This document shows, one piece after another, positions 56,810-64,000 of a stretch of 64,000 nt of DNA (positions are counted from its first letter, which is position 1; each line of letters opens with the position of its first letter). The stretch comes from Apodemus sylvaticus (lineage: Eukaryota > Chordata > Mammalia > Rodentia > Muridae): contig NC_067473.1 of the NCBI RefSeq assembly GCF_947179515.1, positions 128,881,935-128,945,934 of the forward strand. Direction: 5' to 3'. A program made the position numbers and the translations under genes. Under the pieces are notes generated by a model that was not told the origin of the DNA, ran no database searches, and saw only the letters and a list, made by a program, of their open reading frames with translations.

Positions 56810-58222
56810 GAACCTTTTTTTGTGTGTGAGAAATGACAAGATATATGTGATGTGCCACCATGAAGATGGTTGATCACAAGAGGGTAAAAAACTCCACTAC
56901 AGATTTGAAGTCAACGAGGCCAGAAGTGAGGATGGCGTTACTGCTTACTCTAACAGTTAGTGACTGCTCATTCTTTCATCTACTGAGTCCTTCATCACAT
57001 AGTCAGAAGCCTCTTGTGTACTCAGCACTGGGAATAGTCTGTGAGTTAAGCAGGCATGGTTTCTGATTTCTGGAAGCCTCTGTTCATTGAGCTCTGGATA
57101 GGGTCAATGATCAACATTCTACATGTCTATCTTGTCCCATACTCATTTCTTTCCTCCAGACAATTTATAGGCTGGTGGCTTGCTTCTATGACAGGAGTTG
57201 GAAGATGATGTTAGATACGCAGATAAGGCTCGTGTTTTGCATCACATATGCTTGCATTACATGCACAGGGGGCCTACAATAAAGCATTTGGTGACTCCAT
57301 AGGCAAAGTTGCTCCAGGAAAAGTTCTAGACATTTCCCCATACTTTGTATGGAATGACCCTGTGAAGAAAGAAGAAAAGTCTCAGATCTTGTGAACCTTG
57401 AAGACGGCTTTTGTGACTGCTTTCCTGCCTGTGTTCCTTGTTGTTGCTGGCACTTAGCATTTTCATTGAGGAGCAAGCACCGGCCTTGAGGCAGTAAGAC
57501 TGACAGAGATCGGAGAAGTGGTATACTGGAAAGAGATGTGTTGGTACAGAAATGGCAATCAGTTTCTCCACCAAACAAAAATCTCCCCAAGGTCCCCATC
57601 CAGACCAGCATTGTCTATATATAGAGTCCAGATCCAGCTGACTGAATGATATGGACTCCTAGCAAGATAAAGCATCACTACAGCTAGAGATTGCAGATTT
57701 GACCAGGGAGTCTGCCTCTCCCATTTCACATGATTGGTAAGGGCAAAAGGCAGTAGCCTGTTGCTGTAAGAACTGAGGAGTCAGCTTATTTGAGGTTTGA
57801 ATCCCAGCTGCTTTGGTAAGTAGCTGTTGAGTCTAGAGGGATGATTAGGGCCCTCTGTTCCTTCACCTGTTAAATGAGGTGGTGGCTAAGCACGTAAGCC
57901 CTCTTGTTCAACTTGCCTGGGTTTGTATGCCTGCTCTACTGCTATGTGACAATGGGCAGTGTGTTCTCTTGGTGTCTTAACTGCCTTATCTGTAGAATGA
58001 TAACAATGAAGATGATACTGCATGGGATTATATGCATAGAGGGTTTGACACAATACCTGGCACTTAATTCACTCTCAGTAGTCCTTACTCAGCCATCTTC
58101 CTTAACCTCATTGTGTTGGGCTTTCTAGAATGTACCGTAATGAATGCTGTCTGACTGGGATTTTGTTTTATCTGAAAATTAGTGTTTTATAAAATACACT
58201 TGCTGCTATATGCTTTTCTTTG

Positions 58223-58226
<4 letters not shown>
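56810..58226. other. Intronic unique sequence, no feature seen
   Basis: A 141-codon minus-strand frame at 57186-57611 lacks recognisable similarity; taken as chance. Confidence 0.5.

Positions 58227-58267
<41 letters not shown>
58227..58267. repeat. (GT)n microsatellite
   Basis: About 20 perfect units, directly abutting the B1 on its right. Confidence 0.97.
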
Positions 58268-58268
<1 letters not shown>

Positions 58269-58410
58269 GGATCTTGTTATATAGCCCTAGCTAGACTGGA
58301 ACTCAGTATGTTGACTAGTCTGGCCTTGAACTTGGGACATCTTTTGCCTTCACCTCTTGAGTACGTGGGATTATGCTATGTTCTGAGATGCTTGGCTTTT
58401 TTTTTTTTTA
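58268..58410 (-). repeat. Diverged B1 SINE, antisense
   Basis: GGATCTTGTTATATAGCCC, GTTGACTAGTCTGGCCTTG, CTCTTGAGTACGTGGGATTA, then GATGCTTGGC. Confidence 0.75.
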
Positions 58411-61253
58411 ACTTAAGACTTAATAGTAGAATTTGTGGGCGAGGAATATTTTTGCTCTTCTACATAGTGGATGTCCAGTTACATTTTAATTTTTAACAGA
58501 GATTTTTTTTCAGTTTACTTTTGTGCCAAGTATTATAGCATACTTAGATTTTAAAATTGCTTATTTAAATTTAAATGGATAGATAGCCTATATTTTTATT
58601 TGCTAAATCTGGAAACATGGTTTGAAACTAAAACTTAACTCTGTACTTTCATTTGTGATATGTATATGTATATAGGAATATATACTATTTTCTGTCATAA
58701 TAACATTTATTATGAAAAGAGGATGGTGTTTTAATAATATATAATACTAGATATAGCGTATTGCATGAAATTCTGAAATTTTCTGGCATAGTTTTAACCT
58801 AAAGGAGACTGCTAATGTCCTATAATGTAGATACACATTCCAGAGAATCCTGAAGAGCTCATCACCTTTGAAGGAAATTATCTCATTATTCAGAGTCACC
58901 TAGCTGGGGAACAATGCCATTCCTTAGGGTTGGCTCGGTTTTCTAAGCAGAAGAATAAACACATCTAGTGGTTAGGCTAATATCTTGGAATGATTTCATT
59001 CTGTTTACACCCGAAGCTAATTTTTTGAGTGGCTTTGGCCTTGAAGCTATTAGACTACTTGGCGACTCTCAGAGAAGTCGCATCCAAGACTGAGATCCTT
59101 TGAGTTCAGTGTTCCCGGAGCATACTGTGCACACTGGAGAGATGAATGTTCCTGCCTTCACTCCCTTCATGTTTGATGGCTCTAGAGCAAGAAATGATAC
59201 TCACAAGAGGCAGAATAAATAAGGTCATGGTCTATGGCAGGTCAAGCCAGGTCCCAGGGAATTGAACGTACTCAGTGGATTAGAAATAGATTAAATTAGA
59301 AGTGGCTTCTTGGAGGGTACTATTTGAGAGAACTTAACAAAAAAGGAGAATGATTTTATTTTCAGAAATGTAATGTTCTAAGTATGAGGTTAGCATTAAC
59401 AAATGCTTGGAAGTGTCCACAGTTTGAGGTAAACATGTTACTTAAATGTTACAAAAATAGATACAGATGCACACAGCAAGCCCCCTTTTATGTGTGACTG
59501 CTGATGGTGTAGGATACACACTCTTGAAGTGAGATTCATGAAGCAGGATGTATTTCATGTTGGTTCCTAAGTATTTATTGTGCACTGGCTGCTCTTATGT
59601 ATGAGATGGCCAGAGAGCCTCTTACCTGCTCACTTCATCCAACTAAAATGCATTAAATGTGATTGATGCCTAGGCCTCTGGAATAAACTGGGCAGGAAGA
59701 TACCATGAGAGGCCTCTTGTGAGGCATCATTGACATTGGGTATTTGCCTAAGTAACTTTGAAAGCCAGGTTACTTCATTTCCTGTTGAGATGGTAGTTGT
59801 TTAGTAGACTTGGGCTAAGTCACAGTTAATAGGCTTAATGGTTTTGAATGGTACCAAATAACTCTCCATCAGGGTGCCATTTGTAACCAGGGAAGATTCC
59901 CCAAATGGAGTACAGCACACACAGAGCTGATTGAGAGGGCCTGTCACCATCTTAGACTTCCCTGCAGAAACCAAGAATCCTAAAAGAAAGCATTAAAATT
60001 ACAGTCAACGCTAAAACATAGCTAATAACTCTTGCTACTTAAAACAACAGCAACACCAAGAACAATTAAACAAGCCATTCCTTGTGAAGTTAATACCATT
60101 TAAAAATAACCTGTCTTTAGAACTTATCGAGACCAATCCTACTACTCTAGCAAAAGAATTAAAGTGTGGTGGGGTGCCCTTGTTGGTTAGGAGATGTGTG
60201 GAGAACTGGTTGGGTAGCCTGCTCTCTGCATCAGCGGGGCTTCTGGGATGGCTGGAGCAGGCATAGAGAACTGTGCTGTGTTTCAAGTTATGTGTGTTTG
60301 ATTAGAAAGCTCTAAGCTATAATGGAAATTAGCTAGGCATTTGGAGGCTCAGGTATTTTATTTTTGTCAATTGGGATTGGCGTGTGTGTCTCAAGCCCAG
60401 GCAGGTTATTTGTGGTAGACATCTTGGCTATTTCAGGTACTGGTGTGATGAGATGGAGCCTGGAATCAAACCTTTATTGGCTTCTTAAACATGAAAGAAC
60501 ATACCTGCTTATGTAAGTTTGGATCTGGCTGAATGTTATTATTTTTCCCCCAGATAGGCAGGCCAAATATTAAGTGGTTTAAATATCTACTCTTGGTTCT
60601 TACTGCTTCATTTTTTTGGCCATGCTTAATTTCTTCCTTTTTATATCTGTCATTAAGTTATAATTGAAGTTTCATGTTTTATATTTACCCTGATGCATGG
60701 AAGTTGAACTATGCCAGCCATTCAGACACTTAATGGCAAATGTTGGCTTGTGCCAGGAAGTTTTTGAAATCCGTCCTCATTTTCAAAGATGTCCAGGGTA
60801 GTCCGGTCTACGCCTCTTTCCCTGTTCAGGCTGCGATTGTACAGGGAAGCGTCCATATCTGTATATAGAAGAACATCTCACTTGTGATTAAAGCGCCTCA
60901 GCTTGCTAGCTTCTTCTCCCAGGAGTTAGCTTGACAAGTCTTCTTGCACTCCATTCCTTAGCTCACTGACTGTCATGCAGGATTTCACTGAGTGTCAGTT
61001 TGGGAGTAGCTGTGTAATGATGATAGTTGACACCCATGCCACAAGCTGTGTCCCAAGGGCTGCCACACACTATCAGACAATTTACAATGTTTGAATTCTC
61101 TGGATCTAGGCCAAGTTTTGACTCTATCCATCAATCCATGGAACCAGCTGTTGGAGTCTTACATCGAGGATTTCCCCTGTGCTAGTCATTTATTTTGGTG
61201 TCAAGAATACAGTGGGATGCTAACCTGTGGGATGTTTCTACCCATGAAACTTT

Positions 61254-61255
<2 letters not shown>
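58411..61255. other. Intronic unique sequence, AT-rich, no feature seen
   Basis: 2.8 kb without recognised repeats; 58500-58800 is strongly AT-rich. Confidence 0.5.

Positions 61256-61287
<32 letters not shown>
61256..61287. repeat. (GT)n microsatellite
   Basis: About 16 perfect units. Confidence 0.97.
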
Positions 61288-61794
61288 GGCATGTTAAACT
61301 AAATATACATATAGAAACAAATATATATATGAGCCAAGTGGTCATAAATATTTGGGAGAAAGAGAGGTGAGCTTTATAGTGATTTATCATTTAAAATTGA
61401 GTGGACATGGAGAGATGCCATAGGAAAATGCAATTGAAGAAAGGCTTCAAGAAGATTGCAATGGGCCCTGGAGGCATTGAGAGGAAAAGTCCAGCAAACA
61501 GCAAGGGGTAAGGACATGGCCCCTGAACAGATGTGACTGATTCTATAGGAACATTGTGACCATGCCATAGGCTGAGCAGAGTGAAAAGTGTTAGAAGTAC
61601 AGAAATGGGCAGGGGTGGTTAGAGGAGAAATGTGATCTGGCCAGACGCTGACCCATACATACCATCTGTTAAGTCTTACCATTTTACTTACTGTGAATGG
61701 AAAGCCAATGTAAGTCTGGGGACTCACAGGGTTGTTACTATAGACAGTGGTCTGGTGTGATGGGATGCAATGGTACAGGAATTTGCAGATTAGG
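61288..61794. other. Intronic unique sequence, no feature seen
   Basis: Non-coding. Confidence 0.5.
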
Positions 61795-61965
61795 GGCCAA
61801 CAAGATGGCTCAGTGGGTAGAGGTACTTGCCACCAAGTTTGTCCACCCTAGATTGATCTTCAGGACCCATGTTGTGGAAGCCAAGCACCAACTCCCACAG
61901 TTGTCCTCACATGTGCACTGGGATAGGATGCCGCCCCCCCCCAAAAAAACCCCAAAAATTTGGAG
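61795..61965 (+). repeat. RSINE1-like tRNA-derived SINE
   Basis: GGGGCCAACAAGATGGCTCA, GTGGGTAGAGGTACTTGCC, ACCAAGTTTGTCCACCC and CCACAGTTGTCCTCACATG keep the RSINE1 order. Confidence 0.78.
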
Positions 61966-64000
61966 ATCAGCTAAGCTATGACTTTGTCCCCAGTAGAGGC
62001 AATTGTATTCAGCATCTGAGCTTTGATTTTTTTTCCTCTTCTTGCAACACAGTGCTCATTTTAACGATCTTCCAGCTATATTGGATCAGCATCCTCATCC
62101 TAATTTCAGGATGCTGAATGTTTTATATACACAGCTGATTGCATTTTACTTTAAGCATGCAGAGCTTGGGCACTAATGTGTAAATGATTTTATTACACCT
62201 TCTTTTTAATTTTTGAAAAATATTTCTATAAACATCTTACATCAAAAACCTTGCAAATTATGAAGAAGGTTTATATGTGGATGCTAAAGCCTGCTCGCAG
62301 ACTAAATTTGTGGGGAATCAAAGATTTTAACCATTATCTGTAACCTTAATGGCGCCTTGTGGGACACAGAAGGTAGATTTAAAGTTTTGTGTTTTACACT
62401 GAGCTATCACCTGGGACATAGTGATAAGCAAGCAAAGGTTCTCAGAAGTGGAGTAGGAGGAGATGGTCTGGGTTAAGGCAGAACCCTCCTCTTTTCAGGA
62501 GAGAGGGAAGGAAGGTGTGGCTAGTTGGAGGCCTGTGAGATCCTTAGCCATAGTTGATGTTCAGGTACATCTTTCCCCTAGTATTCATTAAGTTGTTTGC
62601 AACACCCACTGAGCCCCAGTGCCACCCAGGGTAAGAGGTGCCAGGACCTGGCAGACTCTCTTCTGTAGCCCTGAGCAGTTTGGCTCCTCCCCAAACTGGC
62701 ATCATGCTGTTTAGCACATCAAGGGCCTGTAATTAACCCTTTCTGGAAGGAGCATAGGGGCCATCTTTTATTACTCTAGAATATCCTTGGGGAATCTTGG
62801 TCCTCCCTGTCTCTCAGAACATTTCTTCTGCTTTCTTTGCTGTTCTGCTGCCCCTTCTAGATGGTGCCCAATTGGCATCATAACTAGCCAGTTCATTAGT
62901 ACCAAGTGGAGAAGTCCTTCCTTCTCCTTGCCATGTCTTCAGGCCTCAGTGACAACTGTCAGGGGTCCCGTGGAGCCCAGTCATGTCATCTAAGGTTAGA
63001 CTCACCCCATTTCTCTTCTTCTGTGAATTGGCTTTTTTCTTGGGAAGCCTAGAGTTTCTAGAGTTTCTAGGCCAAGGGTTCTGGAACAGATTTCTAAGAG
63101 GTAAGAGTCTGCTCTCCCAGACTGGTCTTTTGGCAGAGTTCTGGCTGATACACAAGCGTGAGATGTGGATGAGAAGAGTGATCATGGCTACAGGGCTGTG
63201 ACTCTCAAAAGGATGAGGCCAGGTCTCCACATGGGAGCTGCCCCTGTGGTGATGCTCAGGAGGTACCTACTTCTATTTGTTAGTACTGTCACAAGTGGGT
63301 GGGAAGCTGAGGGCAGGAAAGGAGGGGCCTTCTGATCTAGTTGGCTCACACGCAGGAGTTCTTGCCTGCTACCACATGGCTTTGCTTTACCTTTCCTTTA
63401 AACTTCAGGCCTTGGCATTCCTCTTCCTGCCCTTTATTCTTCTGTATCACCCTCAGCATAAAGGTTGCTTCTTTATTTCCTTGATCCCTCCTCTGACTGG
63501 GGCTGCCATAATCCTCCTTGATGGATCCTGGACTTTTTATTTCTCTCTGTGTTCCTCTATATTCAAGGTCTGGTTTCTAGCTCCATGAGGCCAGAACTCA
63601 TAGCTATTGCATTTGCCCTTGTATTTCCAAAGGTTAGATCAAGTATGAGCACAGATAGGCTTTGTAGAAATACTTGTGGATTAAATCAGCCATTCTAAAG
63701 ACAGGGGATCGGGTGGTAGAAAGGCAAATTTCATGTTTTCTCTTACTTATTTACATGAAATGTCTGTGCCTAGCTAACAACTGTTACCAGTTTGGGATAT
63801 TATCCAAGGATATAGGTGATGTGATTTCTGTCCCTTGTATGACTCAGTCTGTGGCTTTTAGGCATTTTTATTAAGATTGTCTTGGCACAAACCAGAACTT
63901 AGTGAATCATACAAATAAGCATTCTTTTATTGGTGTGGGCTTGACATGCAAGGCTGTGATTTATCAATTTATTTAACTATAGCTGTGTTTCTGCTCCTTA
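61966..64000. other. Intronic unique sequence, no feature seen
   Basis: 2 kb, non-coding, no recognised repeat. A short direct repeat TAGAGTTTC occurs twice at 63051-63069. Confidence 0.5.

Larger units (their letters stand above)
33099..64000 (+). other. Mitf: First intron of the Mitf-A transcript (5' part)
   Basis: Everything after the exon 1A donor to the window end is intronic for isoform A; no acceptor plus coding sequence matching the common MITF exon 1B1b was seen. Mitf has several other alternative first exons downstream of 1A. I could not recognise any with confidence here, so a non-coding or very short one could be present unnoticed. Confidence 0.85.

Noticed and set aside
57186..57611. 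141-codon minus-strand open frame
   Set aside because: No family resemblance or splice context; treated as chance.
33099..64000. Search for other Mitf first exons (J, C, MC, E, H, D, B, M)
   Set aside because: I could not match any of these with certainty from sequence alone; none is called.
1..64000. CRISPR arrays, tRNA or rRNA genes
   Set aside because: tRNA-like A/B boxes occur only within SINEs (B3, B4, ID, RSINE1); no spacer-repeat array or rRNA sequence is present.

Overview
This is mammalian genomic DNA from a murine rodent, almost certainly mouse. It is full of rodent-specific repeats (B1, B3 and B4-class SINEs, Lx-type L1 3' ends, MT-type MaLR solo LTRs, a URR1-type hAT relic). It has only one short coding exon, no operons and long microsatellites. 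The window lies at the 5' end of Mitf, the gene for the bHLH-leucine-zipper transcription factor MITF, on the + strand. The anchor is the first coding exon of the long isoform, exon 1A, at 32995-33098: 34 codons plus two bases, ending in a canonical splice donor (AG|GTGAGT). It sits in a CpG island at about 32690-33270.

Layout: bases 1 to about 32690 are upstream, probably intergenic, sequence. They are dense in retroelements. Features here are three solo MaLR LTRs with TG...CA ends (two with perfect 5-bp target duplications, one with a 4/5 match), a nested SINE cluster at 4672-5290, an L1 3' UTR split by a satellite-like repeat at 14580-17000, an older L1 piece at 17330-18235, a 2-kb antisense L1 with ORF2 remnants at 23266-25272, several B1s with perfect target duplications, and an internally duplicated SINE at 31500-31757. 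Bases 32690-33270 hold the CpG-island promoter, with two head-to-head ZNF143/THAP11-like motifs, an ETS-like site, a GC box and a possible upstream ORF. From 33099 to the window end is the first intron of the Mitf-A transcript. No further coding exon was recognised; the next common exon must lie beyond base 64000.

The intron differs from the upstream DNA. After a G-rich tract and a GGAA array in its first 800 bases, it holds two blocks of about 7 kb each (38140-45140 and 49170-56570) in which I see almost no transposon sequence. That is what one expects of a developmental gene with several alternative promoters and enhancers, but no individual enhancer can be proved from sequence alone. Repeats in the intron include two URR1-type hAT copies (one with a perfect 8-bp TTCTAGAT duplication), a 0.9-kb sense L1 3' end, one clear B1 and several B4-class SINEs.

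No rRNA, tRNA, CRISPR or bacterial-type feature is present. Most long open frames are chance readings through unique sequence, microsatellites or L1. Repeat family names come from pattern memory and RepeatMasker should confirm them; the Mitf exon, the target-site duplications and the tandem duplication are read directly from the sequence.
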